The translations under genes were made by a program, and so were the position numbers. A stretch of DNA of 64,000 nt from Lachnospiraceae bacterium (GTDB lineage Bacteria > Bacillota > Clostridia > Lachnospirales > Lachnospiraceae), in the NCBI GenBank assembly GCA_017450065.1, contig JAFSYI010000061.1:1-64000 (forward strand), written 5' to 3'. The notes under the pieces are model-generated. The model was given only the letters and a program-made list of their open reading frames with translations. It ran no database searches and was not told the origin of the DNA. Every line of letters begins with the position of its first letter. The first letter of the stretch is position 1. Of this stretch, positions 1 to 8,889 are shown in pieces.

Positions 1-1
1 C

Positions 2-382
2 CTGCCGTGGGATGATTACTACTTCATCGAGACAGAGGCACCGGAAGGCTATGATGTTAACCGTGATCTGTCGGGAGACCCGATAGTATACACCTTCACA
101 GTGGATGCACAGAGTGCGGGAACGGTAACGATCAACTTAGGAGAGATAAGCGATCCCGAGAAAGAGAGGGAGAGCGGAGTAGCCGGAGTAAGGGCGCCTG
201 TAGCAGAGAAGGTATCGGGAGTGCTCGGAGTAAGGAGCGCACCCAGGAAGGGAGTGCTCGGGACGAGAGTAGGTCCTGCAACGGGAGACGCAAGTGCGAT
301 AGCACTCTGGCTTGGACTGCTGATATCATGCATCGGAACCATAGTATGGCTGATAGCAGGAAGGAAAAGGAAGAAATCCTGA
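2..382 (+). CDS. Sortase-anchored surface protein, C-terminal part (partial)
   Basis: Open from the window edge, so only the last 126 residues are visible. The N-terminal piece has the end of a SpaA/Cna-B (prealbumin-like) repeat, with the typical ETEAPEGYDV motif. A spacer with repeated GVLG/GVAG-R motifs follows, then GPATGD, which resembles variant sortase motifs of Lachnospiraceae surface proteins. A hydrophobic helix and the basic tail AGRKRKKS complete a cell-wall sorting signal. The protein would be covalently attached to peptidoglycan, as an adhesin or pilin-like stalk. Substrate and full length cannot be judged. A strong terminator follows. Confidence 0.8.
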   Translation: MPWDDYYFIETEAPEGYDVNRDLSGDPIVYTFTVDAQSAGTVTINLGEISDPEKERESGVAGVRAPVAEKVSGVLGVRSAPRKGVLGTRVGPATGDASAIALWLGLLISCIGTIVWLIAGRKRKKS

Positions 383-418
383 CGGATTTCCCTGAAAAGT
401 AAAAATGCATATTAAGAG

Positions 419-453
419 GACCGGCAGGTAATCAACCTGCCGGTCTTTTATTT
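419..453 (+). terminator. Intrinsic terminator after the surface protein gene
   Basis: Perfect 11-bp stem GACCGGCAGGT / ACCTGCCGGTC with a 5-nt loop, followed by TTTTATTT. It lies 37 bases after the stop codon and separates this gene from the carboxyltransferase operon. Confidence 0.9.
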
Positions 454-454
454 C

Positions 455-483
455 TTTACGAATTAGATACGTTGTGTTATAAT
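455..483 (+). promoter_or_regulatory. Probable sigma-A promoter of the carboxyltransferase operon
   Basis: TTTACG, 17 bases, then a perfect TATAAT. Transcription would start near 490 and give a leader of about 260 bases that contains the inverted-repeat element at 588-723. A short hairpin GTGCA-tac-TGCAC lies just inside the transcript. The -10 is perfect and the -35 matches 4 of 6. Confidence 0.5.
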
Positions 484-520
484 CTAGTCTAGTGCATACT
501 GCACATAGTTCAATTGCATA

Positions 521-561
521 AGTATTCTGAACAGGGCTGAAATACTCCGTATTTTTCGCTG
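521..561 (+). repeat. Partial copy of the left end of the 140-bp inverted-repeat element
   Basis: The sequence AGTATTCTGAACAG followed by GGCTGAAATACTCCGTATT repeats, with a few changes, the left end of the element that begins at 588. It looks like a truncated tandem copy. Confidence 0.6.
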
Positions 562-587
562 CTTTTGTGTGGTTGCAGATTGTATAA

Positions 588-723
588 GTACTCAGAACAG
601 GCTCAAAATACTTCGTATTTTTCGCTGTATTGGATTCATCCAATACATATATTTATAAAATATGCCTCTTTCATGCAAGCATGAGAGTCATATTTTAAAA
701 TATATGTGCTGTTCTGAATAGTT
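588..723 (+). repeat. MITE-like inverted-repeat element, copy A
   Basis: About 136 bp ending in CTGTTCTGAATAGTT and starting with the degenerate complement AGTACTCAGAACAG. The interior holds a long AT-rich hairpin (ACATATATTT... against ...AAAATATATGT) tipped by CATGCAAGCATG. The reverse complement of 21286-21424 matches it almost throughout, so this is a dispersed element without coding capacity. It lies in the presumed 5' leader of the downstream operon. Confidence 0.75.
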
Positions 724-752
724 AAAAATCATATAATGGAGGGCTGAACAAA

Positions 753-2177
753 ATGAGTAACACTTCTCAAGCGGGCACAAGGATCAATTCACTGCTCGAT
801 GAAAACAGTTTTGTTGAGATCGGCGCCATGGTCACAGCCAGGGCAACTGATTTCAATGAGGAACCGAAAGCGGCTCCTGCAGACGGCGTTGTTACGGGAT
901 ACGGTCTGATAGACGGCAGTCTGGTGTATGTATACAGCCAGGATGCTTCCGTAATGGGTGGCTCCGTTGGCGAAATGCATGCAAAGAAGATAATCAATCT
1001 GTACAGACTTGCGATGAAAACCGGCGCCCCTGTAATAGGACTGATCGATTCTACGGGACTTCGTCTTATGGAAGCTACGGATGCGCTTTCTGCTTTCGGA
1101 GCAATTTACAGAACACAGGCAAAGGCATCGGGAATGATACCGCAGATAACTGCAGTATTCGGTAATTGCGGAGGCGGACTTGCACTGTTCCCTTCAATGA
1201 CTGACTTTACCTTTATGGAAACAAAGAAAGGTAAGCTCTTTGTTAATTCACCCAATGCAATAGAGGGTAATTACGAAGAGAAGCTTGATACATCCGCATG
1301 TGATTTCAGGAGCAGCGAATGCGGTGATGTTGATGTGGCCGGTTCTGAAGATGAGATCTATCAGGGAATAAGGACGCTTATTTCACTTCTTCCCGAGAAT
1401 TATGAGGAAGGCGGCATATATGATGAGTGTACGGACGACCTTAACAGACTGTGCGATGATCTGTCTGCATGCATCAAGGATCCTTCCGTTGCACTTTCAA
1501 GAGTAGCCGATGATCAGATGTTCTTTGAAGTCAAAGGAGCATATGCCGAATCAATGGTTACCGGATTTATGAAGATTAACGGCATGACAGTGGGCGCAGT
1601 GGCAAACAGAAGCGAGAAGTATGATGAGGACGGCAAGACAGATAAGAAGTTTGATTCCGTGCTGACACCTCAGGGCTGCGCAAAGGCTGCTGATTTTGTT
1701 AAGTTCTGCGATGCATTCGGTATACCGGTCATTACCTTTACATCGGTAACCGGTTTTGAATCAACAATGTGTTCAGAGAAGAAGATCGGAAACGCTGCGG
1801 CAAAGATGGCATATGCTTTTGCATCCGCAACTGTTCCGAAGATCAATGTAGTAACAGGTAACGCATACGGAAGTGCTTATGTGATAATGAACTCCAAGTC
1901 ACTTGGTGCCGACATGACCTTTGCGTGGGACAGCGCAAGGATAGGCATGATGGATGCCGATCTTGCAGCCAAGCTTCTTTTTGAGAAGGAAGAGAATAAG
2001 GATGAGCTTGCAGCTTCTTATAAGGAAGTGCAGACAAGTGTTGAGTCGGCAGCCCGCAGAGGTTATGTTGATACGATAATCAAGCCGGAGGATACACGTA
2101 AGTATATAATAGGCGCAATGGAAATGTTGTTTACAAAGAGAGAGGAGCGTCCCGAAAAGAAGCATGGCGCAGTCTAG
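753..2177 (+). CDS. Carboxyltransferase subunit, 12S / MmdA-like
   Basis: A 474-residue carboxyltransferase with two crotonase-like halves, as in the 12S subunit of transcarboxylase, MmdA of methylmalonyl-CoA decarboxylase and acyl-CoA carboxylase beta chains. Visible landmarks are the oxyanion-type glycine cluster FGNCGGGLALFPS near residue 140 and the C-terminal GADMTFAWDSARIGMMDADLAAK block near 390. It should move CO2 between biotin and an acyl-CoA. ATG is preceded by GGAGGG. It is the first gene of an operon with pump subunits, a biotin carrier and a pyruvate/oxaloacetate carboxyltransferase. The acyl-CoA (propionyl, acetyl or other) cannot be told from sequence; the N-terminal half is divergent. 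Confidence 0.85.
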   Translation: MSNTSQAGTRINSLLDENSFVEIGAMVTARATDFNEEPKAAPADGVVTGYGLIDGSLVYVYSQDASVMGGSVGEMHAKKIINLYRLAMKTGAPVIGLIDSTGLRLMEATDALSAFGAIYRTQAKASGMIPQITAVFGNCGGGLALFPSMTDFTFMETKKGKLFVNSPNAIEGNYEEKLDTSACDFRSSECGDVDVAGSEDEIYQGIRTLISLLPENYEEGGIYDECTDDLNRLCDDLSACIKDPSVALSRVADDQMFFEVKGAYAESMVTGFMKINGMTVGAVANRSEKYDEDGKTDKKFDSVLTPQGCAKAADFVKFCDAFGIPVITFTSVTGFESTMCSEKKIGNAAAKMAYAFASATVPKINVVTGNAYGSAYVIMNSKSLGADMTFAWDSARIGMMDADLAAKLLFEKEENKDELAASYKEVQTSVESAARRGYVDTIIKPEDTRKYIIGAMEMLFTKREERPEKKHGAV

Positions 2178-2184
2178 GAAAGGT

Positions 2185-3054
2185 ATGGTGAAACGTAATA
2201 TGAAAAAGCTTTTATCAGTATTATGTATATGTATCTGCCTTCTTGGGTTAGCGGGGTGTCAGGCGGTTAAGCCGGTTGATTCTGAAACAGCCGGAGTGGT
2301 TACCGAGTACTCTCAGTTCCTTACACAATACCTGCTTGCGGAAGATGCCGATATGTATTCATATTTCTTCCAGGGCCAGCTGAACGGTCTTGATGATTTC
2401 ACCAAGGGCGGAGCCGAGTTCACCGAATCGGTACTTGGACAGATCGGACTTAAGGTGGAAGGCAACGGCTTCATCTCAGGAATTGATTCATGGAAGAAGG
2501 CTAAGGAAGAAATAGGCGGGTTTGTAAGCATTGAAGGATCGAATGTACAGTACAGCACCAAGGGTGATACACTGATAGTGGATCTGGATGTAAAGTTTGA
2601 GAAGAGAGATGCTGTAGTCGAGTTTATCTATAAGGATGATCTTAACAAGACCCTGACATCATATGCCGTTAATGTGAATTACACATTTGCAGAGAAGATG
2701 CAGAAGGCCGGTTTGAATACTCTGCTCGGTATGGGAACCGTGTTTATAGTTCTTATACTCCTGTCCTTTGTCATCAGCTGCTTCGGACTTATAAACAAGG
2801 CTCAGGCGGCTGCAGAGAAAAAGAAAATGGCAGAGCTTGCGGCAGAAGAAGCAAAGACGGAAAAGACAGCTGTTACGGAAGAGCCTGTGCAGACCGTGGC
2901 GGATGAGGTTTATGAGGATAACGATGAACTTATCGCCGTTATATCGGCAGCAATAGCAGCTTATGAGGCAGAGAACGGCGGAGCCGTAACTATGGAGCAG
3001 TCAGGTGGATACTACGTAAGGAGTATCAGACGCAGAAGTTCAAATAAATGGTAA
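2185..3054 (+). CDS. OadG/MmdD-like pump subunit with lipoprotein N-terminus
   Basis: About 289 residues. The N-terminus has a lipoprotein signal peptide (MKKLLSVLCICICLLGLAGC, lipobox LAGC), so the first domain, residues 25-175, is predicted outside the membrane. A single membrane helix near residue 190 (GMGTVFIVLILLSFVISCFG) matches the gamma subunit of Na+-pumping decarboxylases. A charged linker and the family-typical end DELIAVISAAIAAYEAENG plus a basic tail follow. ATG 2185 is chosen because AGGAAAGG lies just before it; ATG 2164 overlaps the upstream gene and ATG 2200 is also possible. The subunit probably anchors the soluble carboxyltransferase to the pump. The extracytoplasmic lipoprotein domain is unlike short classical OadG. 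Confidence 0.75.
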   Translation: MVKRNMKKLLSVLCICICLLGLAGCQAVKPVDSETAGVVTEYSQFLTQYLLAEDADMYSYFFQGQLNGLDDFTKGGAEFTESVLGQIGLKVEGNGFISGIDSWKKAKEEIGGFVSIEGSNVQYSTKGDTLIVDLDVKFEKRDAVVEFIYKDDLNKTLTSYAVNVNYTFAEKMQKAGLNTLLGMGTVFIVLILLSFVISCFGLINKAQAAAEKKKMAELAAEEAKTEKTAVTEEPVQTVADEVYEDNDELIAVISAAIAAYEAENGGAVTMEQSGGYYVRSIRRRSSNKW

Positions 3055-3083
3055 TCTATTGATGAAAATTGGAGGAAATCAAA

Positions 3084-3458
3084 ATGAAGAATTATACTAT
3101 CACAGTTAACGGAAATGTATATGATGTTACCGTAGAAGAAGGCGCAGGCGGAGCAGCACCCGTTGCAGCAGCACCCAAGGCAGCTCCCGCGGCAGCACCC
3201 AAGGCTGCACCCGCAGCAGCACCCAAGGCAGCAGCCGGAGCGGGCTCTGTGAAGGTAGAGGCAGGTGCCGCAGGTAAGATCTTTAAGATCGAAGCAAGTG
3301 TCGGACAGGCAGTAAAGAAGGGCGATACGGTTATCATTCTCGAAGCAATGAAGATGGAGATCCCCGTTGTTTCACCGACTGACGGTACCGTAGCAAGCAT
3401 TGATGTAAGCGTAGGCGATTCGGTAGAGGCAGGAGCATGCCTTGCAACACTTAACTAA
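3084..3458 (+). CDS. Biotin carboxyl carrier protein of the decarboxylase/transcarboxylase
   Basis: A 124-residue biotin acceptor. Residues 1-25 form the short start seen in 1.3S and MmdC proteins. Residues 27-58 are an Ala/Pro/Lys swinging-arm linker made of repeated AAPKAAPA. The C-terminal biotinyl domain carries EAMKME, with the biotinylated lysine, and ends GDSVEAGACLATLN. ATG 3084 has GGAGGAAA at the right distance; an upstream TTG at 3069 lies on that site. It carries carboxyl groups between the two carboxyltransferases and the membrane pump encoded around it. Confidence 0.92.
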   Translation: MKNYTITVNGNVYDVTVEEGAGGAAPVAAAPKAAPAAAPKAAPAAAPKAAAGAGSVKVEAGAAGKIFKIEASVGQAVKKGDTVIILEAMKMEIPVVSPTDGTVASIDVSVGDSVEAGACLATLN

Positions 3459-3537
3459 TGATTACTGTTTGATATTACGTCATAGGGACTCCGTTATTAC
3501 AGACGGATGTAATTATGGCAATTAATGGAGGTTAAAA

Positions 3538-4689
3538 ATGTCATATATAGTAGAGACAATGCAGAACCTCATTCACCAGACGGCATTCTTCAATCTTACA
3601 TTCGGTAATTTTATTATGATAGCCGTTGCGTGTGTGTTTCTGTATCTGGCCATAGCAAAAGAATTTGAGCCGTTGCTTCTCTGCCCGATCGCTTTCGGTA
3701 TGCTTCTTGTCAATATCTATCCCGATATTATGATGAGCATTGAGGAGTCTACTAACGGCGTTGGAGGTCTTCTTCATTACTTCTATCTGTTGGATGAGTG
3801 GGCTATCCTTCCTTCACTGATATTCATGGGTGTTGGTGCAATGACAGACTTCGGTCCTCTTATCGCTAACCCCAAGAGCTTCCTTCTGGGAGCTGCAGCA
3901 CAGTTCGGTATTTTTGCTGCATACTTCGGAGCAATAGCTCTTGGCTTCAACGATAAGGCAGCAGCAGCCGTATCCATCATCGGAGGAGCTGACGGTCCTA
4001 CATCTATTTTCCTTGCGGGTAAGCTCGGACAGACGGCTCTGCTGGGACCTATTGCGGTAGCGGCATATTCATATATGTCTCTGGTGCCCATCATCCAGCC
4101 GCCTATTATGAAGCTTCTTACAACCGAGAAGGAGAGAGCTATCAAAATGGAACAGTTAAGACCTGTTTCCAAGCTTGAGAGAATCCTGTTCCCTATAGTT
4201 GTTACCATCGTTGTGTGTCTTATACTTCCCACAACGGCACCCCTTGTAGGTATGCTCATGCTGGGTAACCTGTTCAGGGAGTCGGGAGTGGTACGTCAGC
4301 TGACCGAGACTGCAAGCAACGCACTTATGTATATCGTTGTTATTATCCTCGGTACATCTGTAGGTGCAACCACAAGTGCCGCAGCCTTCCTTAACTGGGA
4401 TACGATCAAGATCGTTATCCTCGGTCTTATCGCATTTGCTTTCGGTACGGCGGCAGGAGTTCTGTTCGGCAAGCTTATGTGCGTACTTACTCATGGAAAG
4501 GTTAATCCTCTTATAGGATCGGCAGGTGTATCGGCCGTTCCCATGGCAGCCAGAGTATCGCAGAAGGTAGGCGCGGAGGCTGATCCCACCAACTTCCTTC
4601 TGATGCATGCGATGGGTCCCAATGTTGCCGGAGTTATCGGTACTGCAGTCGCTGCAGGTACTTTCATGGCAGTGTTTGGGGTATTCTGA
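3538..4689 (+). CDS. oadB: Na+-pumping decarboxylase beta subunit
   Basis: A 383-residue, highly hydrophobic membrane protein of the OadB/GcdB/MmdB family, which decarboxylates carboxybiotin and exports Na+. The signature GGADGPTSIF near residue 150, with the conserved aspartate, and the C-terminal block NFLLMHAMGPNVAGVIGTA are both intact. Length matches the family. ATG is preceded by GGAGGT. The presence of this subunit argues for an energy-conserving decarboxylation step rather than only soluble transcarboxylation. Confidence 0.92.
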   Translation: MSYIVETMQNLIHQTAFFNLTFGNFIMIAVACVFLYLAIAKEFEPLLLCPIAFGMLLVNIYPDIMMSIEESTNGVGGLLHYFYLLDEWAILPSLIFMGVGAMTDFGPLIANPKSFLLGAAAQFGIFAAYFGAIALGFNDKAAAAVSIIGGADGPTSIFLAGKLGQTALLGPIAVAAYSYMSLVPIIQPPIMKLLTTEKERAIKMEQLRPVSKLERILFPIVVTIVVCLILPTTAPLVGMLMLGNLFRESGVVRQLTETASNALMYIVVIILGTSVGATTSAAAFLNWDTIKIVILGLIAFAFGTAAGVLFGKLMCVLTHGKVNPLIGSAGVSAVPMAARVSQKVGAEADPTNFLLMHAMGPNVAGVIGTAVAAGTFMAVFGVF

Positions 4690-4717
4690 TACAATATTAA
4701 ACTATTGAAAAGTCAGT

Positions 4718-4751
4718 CATAAGGAATCCACCGCAAGCGGTATTCCTTATG
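4718..4751 (+). other. Intercistronic hairpin between oadB and the 5S-like gene
   Basis: CATAAGGAAT pairs with ATTCCTTATG, with an inner CCGC-aa-GCGG stem. No T-tract follows, so it is more likely an RNA-processing or stability element than a terminator. Confidence 0.5.
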
Positions 4752-4773
4752 ATGAATTATGGAGGAAAATATA

Positions 4774-6201
4774 ATGGCAGAAGTTGAAAAGAAACCAATC
4801 AAGATTACCGAGACCATCCTTCGTGATGCTCATCAGTCCTTGATAGCTACAAGAATGCCTACCGAGCTTATGCTTCCCATCCTTGATAAGCTTGATAAGG
4901 TTGGATATCATTCACTTGAGTGCTGGGGAGGAGCAACCTTCGACGCATCGCTGCGTTTCCTTAAGGAAGATCCCTGGGACAGGCTCAGAAAGATAAGAGA
5001 CGGCGTAAAGAATACAAAGCTGCAGATGCTCTTCAGAGGCCAGAACATTCTTGGTTACCGTCCTTATGCTGACGACGTTGTTGAATACTTCGTTCAGAAG
5101 TCAATAGCAAACGGAATCGATATTATCCGTATATTTGACTGCCTTAACGATCTTCGTAACCTTCAGGCAGCCGTTGATGCGACCAATAAGGAGAAGGCAC
5201 AGTCCGGCAAGGGACATGCACAGATAGCTCTTTCATATACACTTGGTGATGCATATACGATGGAGTACTGGACAGAGATGGCCAGGAAGATAGAGGATAT
5301 GGGTGCTGATTCCATCTGTATCAAGGATATGGCAGGACTTCTTCTTCCTTACAAGGCTGCTGAGCTTATAACGGAAATGAAGAAGAACACCAAGCTTCCC
5401 ATTCAGCTTCATACACACTATACATCCGGTGTTGCTTCAATGACATATCTTAAGGCAGTAGAGGCAGGCGTAGATGTTATCGATACAGCAATGTCACCGT
5501 TCGCACTGGGTACATCACAGCCGGCAACAGAGGTTATGGTTGAGACATTCAAGGGCACACCTTATGATACAGGCTTTGATCAGAAGCTTCTTGCAGAGAT
5601 TGCAGATTACTTCAGGCCTTACAGAGAAGAGTGCTTAAACAACGGACTGTTAAGCCCGAAGGTACTTGGCGTTAACATCAAGACTCTTCTGTATCAGGTA
5701 CCCGGCGGTATGCTTTCCAACATGGTAAGCCAGCTCAAGGAGCAGAACGCTGAAGACAGGTATGAGGAAGTGCTTCAGGAGATCCCGAGAGTTCGTAAGG
5801 ATCTTGGTGAGCCGCCTCTTGTTACACCTTCATCACAGATCGTCGGAACACAGGCTGTATTCAATGTTCTTATGGGCGAGCGTTATAAGATGGCTACCAA
5901 GGAGACGAAGGCAGTCCTTCGAGGTGAGTACGGACAGACGGTTAAGCCCATGAGTCAGGAAGTCATTGACAAGGTTATTCCGGGTGAGAAGAGGATCACA
6001 CACAGGCCTGCAGATGATATCCCGAACGAGCTTGATAAGCTTGAGAGCGAGATGAAGCAGTACAAGCAGCAGGATGAGGATGTGCTTTCATATGCACTTT
6101 TCCCTCAGGTTGCAACAGACTTCTTCAAGTATCGTGAAGCTCAGCAGACAGGCGTGGATGCGAAGAAGGCGGATGCCGAGAACGGAGCATACCCGGTTTA
6201 G
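4774..6201 (+). CDS. oadA: Pyruvate/oxaloacetate carboxyltransferase, 5S / OadA-like
   Basis: About 475 residues. The N-terminal half is an HMGL-like TIM barrel with the metal-site motif ITETILRDAHQSL, QMLFRGQNILGYR, and LHTHYTSG carrying metal-binding histidines. A PYC/OADA conserved domain follows. There is no C-terminal biotinyl domain: the protein ends after an acidic segment, fitting the separate biotin carrier at 3084. ATG 4774 is preceded by GGAGGA; ATG 4759 lies just before that site. It should transfer carboxyl groups between oxaloacetate or pyruvate and biotin. With the 12S- and 1.3S-like genes it completes a transcarboxylase-type set. Confidence 0.9.
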   Translation: MAEVEKKPIKITETILRDAHQSLIATRMPTELMLPILDKLDKVGYHSLECWGGATFDASLRFLKEDPWDRLRKIRDGVKNTKLQMLFRGQNILGYRPYADDVVEYFVQKSIANGIDIIRIFDCLNDLRNLQAAVDATNKEKAQSGKGHAQIALSYTLGDAYTMEYWTEMARKIEDMGADSICIKDMAGLLLPYKAAELITEMKKNTKLPIQLHTHYTSGVASMTYLKAVEAGVDVIDTAMSPFALGTSQPATEVMVETFKGTPYDTGFDQKLLAEIADYFRPYREECLNNGLLSPKVLGVNIKTLLYQVPGGMLSNMVSQLKEQNAEDRYEEVLQEIPRVRKDLGEPPLVTPSSQIVGTQAVFNVLMGERYKMATKETKAVLRGEYGQTVKPMSQEVIDKVIPGEKRITHRPADDIPNELDKLESEMKQYKQQDEDVLSYALFPQVATDFFKYREAQQTGVDAKKADAENGAYPV

Positions 6202-6213
6202 GATGAATTGTTG

Positions 6214-6243
6214 TAGACAAGTTTAAAAAACGTATGTTATAAT
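6214..6243 (+). promoter_or_regulatory. Probable promoter of the TetR-family gene
   Basis: TAGACA, 18 bases, TATAAT. It starts 13 bases after the oadA stop codon and just before the terminator hairpin, so that hairpin would be at the start of the new transcript. Confidence 0.45.
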
Positions 6244-6246
6244 TGT

Positions 6247-6274
6247 GAGGCAGTCTTAAGGGACTGCCTCAATT
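6247..6274 (+). terminator. Terminator of the carboxyltransferase operon
   Basis: GAGGCAGTC pairs with GACTGCCTC (9 bp, 6-nt loop), followed by AATTTATT. The T-run is weak, but the stem is GC-rich and is placed between operons. Confidence 0.65.
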
Positions 6275-6307
6275 TATTGTGGGTGAATTCTGACAGGAGA
6301 GAGTGAG

Positions 6308-6856
6308 ATGGCAAGGAAAGAATCTATAACAAAACAGATGATAATCGACGGAGCATTTGAAATGCTCAGAGAGTCGGGATACGAGAGTGTTACAGCCAGA
6401 AAGCTGGCATCACACATAGGCTGCTCGACACAGCCTATATTCAGGGTATATGAGAATATGGATGAGCTGCTCAGGGAATTGTTCGAAAGATCAAGAACAG
6501 AGTACGAAGAGTTCTGCTTAAACGGCGGAAATGATTTCAGTACGCCTTTTGTCAGCCTTGGAATGAATTATATCCAGTTCGCAAGAAAGGAACAGAACCT
6601 TTTCAAGCTTTTATTCCTTTCGGGAAATAAAGAGCATACTCTTTATGAACTGATCAACGGAAATGAGAATGCCTTCGTAATGAAGGAAATAAAGAAGATG
6701 AAGAAGCCCAATATGGACAAGGTTGAGGATATCTTTACCAAGGTGTTCATCTTCATGCACGGTATGGCCTGTATGACTATTACCGGAGAACTCGAACTTT
6801 CGGATGAAGACGCATGCGGAATGCTTGAGGATGCCATAAAGGGATTCATAGGTTAG
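6308..6856 (+). CDS. TetR-family transcriptional regulator
   Basis: A 182-residue protein. Residues 8-55 form a TetR-type helix-turn-helix (ITKQMIIDGAFEMLRESGYE, then ARKLASHIGCSTQPIFRVYE). The C-terminal two thirds, likely the ligand and dimer domain, is not recognisable. It lies between the carboxyltransferase operon and the baiN-cmk-ispH-rpsA group, so its target cannot be assigned. GAGAGAGTGAG precedes the ATG. Confidence 0.85.
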   Translation: MARKESITKQMIIDGAFEMLRESGYESVTARKLASHIGCSTQPIFRVYENMDELLRELFERSRTEYEEFCLNGGNDFSTPFVSLGMNYIQFARKEQNLFKLLFLSGNKEHTLYELINGNENAFVMKEIKKMKKPNMDKVEDIFTKVFIFMHGMACMTITGELELSDEDACGMLEDAIKGFIG

Positions 6857-6923
6857 TACGCACCAAAGAAACAACGGCAGAAATTACGGAAGGTGTAAGC
6901 ACAGGGCAAGATATAAGAACATA

Positions 6924-8177
6924 ATGAGAATAATCGTGGCAGGCGGCGGAGCCGCGGGTATGATGGCGGCAGCTGCTGCAGCTGACGTAAGTAAGAATAA
7001 TGAGGTTATGCTCCTTGAGAAGAATGAGAAGCTTGGAAAGAAGCTGTTTATAACAGGCAAGGGGAGATGCAATCTGACCAATGCGTGTGATGAGTCTGAT
7101 TTTTTGAACAGTGTCATAAGCAATCCCAAGTTTCTCTACAGTGCATTTTACGGTTTTACGAATAAGGCGGTAATGGATTTCTTTGAAGGACGTGGACTTG
7201 CGCTTAAGGTAGAACGCGGTGAAAGGGTGTTTCCCGCTTCCGACCATTCATCCGATGTCATAAGGACGCTTGAAAGAGACCTTAAGGAAAAACACGTAGA
7301 TGTAAGGCTTAATACAGGTATTTCCGGCGTTTCGATAAGTGATGAAGGAACCGCGTGCGGTGTTATAACGGACAGAGGTGAAAGACTTAAAGCAGACAGA
7401 GTAATACTGGCGCTCGGAGGAGTGTCCTATCCGGGGTGCGGGGCAACGGACGACGGATTCAGGATCGCATCGGAGCTTGGTATCGAAACAAGAGCGGCGG
7501 AGGCTTCCCTTGTTCCTCTGACTGTCATGGAGGAATGGTGTACAAGACTTCAGGGACTTTCGCTTAAGAATGTGGCTGTAAGGCTTGAAGCAGGGAACAG
7601 GAAGCCGGTATATTCAGGATTTGGTGAGATGCTTTTCACCCATTTCGGAGTAAGCGGTCCTCTTATCTTAAGTGCAAGCAGCTATCTTAAGGAGGATATG
7701 TATAAAAAAGAGCCGGTACTGCATATCGATCTTAAGCCGGCAATAAATGAAAAACAGCTTGATGAAAGGATACTGCGTGATTTTTCGGAGACAATGAATA
7801 AGCAGTTTGGCAATTCGCTGGGCAGGCTTCTTCCGGCGAAGCTGATACCTGTGATCACGGAGCTTTCCGGGATCGATCCGAAGAAGAAAGTAAATGAAGT
7901 AACAAGAGAGGAAAGAGAGGGACTTGTAAGTCTGCTTAAGGATCTGCGGCTTACGATCACCGGAAACAGAGGCTTTAACGAAGCGATAATAACAAGGGGC
8001 GGAGTCAGAGTTAAAGAGATAAATCCGTCCACAATGGAGAGTAAGAGGATAAAACATCTGTATTTTGCAGGTGAAATGATAGATGTGGATGCGCTGACCG
8101 GAGGATTTAACCTTCAGATAGCCTGGTCGACCGGGCGCCTTGCAGGAGAATCGGCCGGTACAGCAGGGGATGAATAA
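6924..8177 (+). CDS. BaiN/HI0933-family flavoprotein
   Basis: A 417-residue FAD-binding oxidoreductase. The Rossmann dinucleotide motif is close to the start (IIVAGGGAAGMMAAAAAA). KLGKKLFITGKGRCNLTN, a hallmark of the HI0933/YhiN family, follows near residue 36. The C-terminal FAD motif near 390 reads LYFAGEMIDVDALTGGFNLQIAWSTG. Members have been linked to bile-acid dehydroxylation in some species, but most have no known substrate. It is commonly next to cmk in Lachnospiraceae, as here. Confidence 0.88.
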   Translation: MRIIVAGGGAAGMMAAAAAADVSKNNEVMLLEKNEKLGKKLFITGKGRCNLTNACDESDFLNSVISNPKFLYSAFYGFTNKAVMDFFEGRGLALKVERGERVFPASDHSSDVIRTLERDLKEKHVDVRLNTGISGVSISDEGTACGVITDRGERLKADRVILALGGVSYPGCGATDDGFRIASELGIETRAAEASLVPLTVMEEWCTRLQGLSLKNVAVRLEAGNRKPVYSGFGEMLFTHFGVSGPLILSASSYLKEDMYKKEPVLHIDLKPAINEKQLDERILRDFSETMNKQFGNSLGRLLPAKLIPVITELSGIDPKKKVNEVTREEREGLVSLLKDLRLTITGNRGFNEAIITRGGVRVKEINPSTMESKRIKHLYFAGEMIDVDALTGGFNLQIAWSTGRLAGESAGTAGDE

Positions 8178-8214
8178 AAAGGCTGAAACAGATCAGCGTT
8201 CAGGAGGTAATTAA

Positions 8215-8880
8215 ATGCAGGTAGCCATAGACGGACCGGCAGGCGCCGGCAAAAGCACCATAGCAAAGAGGCTTGCCGGTGAATCAGGTTATATTTATGT
8301 TGATACCGGAGCAATGTACAGGGCGATGGCACTGTATCTTATAAGATGTGAGATATCACCTGACGATAAGTCCGGCATAGAGGAGGCGTGCGAAAAAGCC
8401 GATATCTCCATAAAGTATGCAGACGGAGAACAGCAGGTCATCCTTAACGGTGAGAATGTGAACGGGCTTATAAGGACGCAGGAGGTATCCAATATGGCCT
8501 CGGTAAGTTCAGCCAATCCGAAGGTGCGGGAGAAGCTGGTCGCACTGCAGCAGAAGCTTGCGGAAAGCGCTGACGTTGTAATGGATGGACGTGACATAGG
8601 GACCAGGGTACTGCCGGGGGCGGAGGTAAAGATATATCTTACTGCAAGCACAAGGGTAAGAGCGAAAAGAAGATATGATGAAATGACGGCAAAGGGGGAG
8701 ATCTGTGATCTTGATACGATCGAAAAGGAGATCGCGGAACGGGACGAAAGGGATATGAACAGGGAAATCTCTCCGCTTAAACAGGCTGAAGATGCTGTGC
8801 CGGTCGATACATCGGACATGGGGATAGATGAAGTCGTGGAAGCCATAAAAGGCATAATTTCGGATAAGACCGGGAAGTAA
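8215..8880 (+). CDS. cmk: Cytidylate kinase
   Basis: A 221-residue CMP/dCMP kinase. P-loop GPAGAGKSTIAK is at residues 7-18, VDTGAMYRAMA near residue 30, and the NMP-binding motif DGRDIGTRV near 125. Length and motifs are typical. The ATG follows AGGAGG. It supplies CDP/dCDP for nucleic acid synthesis and is the first of a cmk-ispH-rpsA block. Confidence 0.97.
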   Translation: MQVAIDGPAGAGKSTIAKRLAGESGYIYVDTGAMYRAMALYLIRCEISPDDKSGIEEACEKADISIKYADGEQQVILNGENVNGLIRTQEVSNMASVSSANPKVREKLVALQQKLAESADVVMDGRDIGTRVLPGAEVKIYLTASTRVRAKRRYDEMTAKGEICDLDTIEKEIAERDERDMNREISPLKQAEDAVPVDTSDMGIDEVVEAIKGIISDKTGK

Positions 8881-8889
8881 CAGGAAAAG

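Noticed and set aside
3092..3400. Long minus-strand open frame rich in Ala over the biotin carrier gene
   Set aside because: It is the complement of the Ala/Pro linker codons, without promoter or ribosome site.
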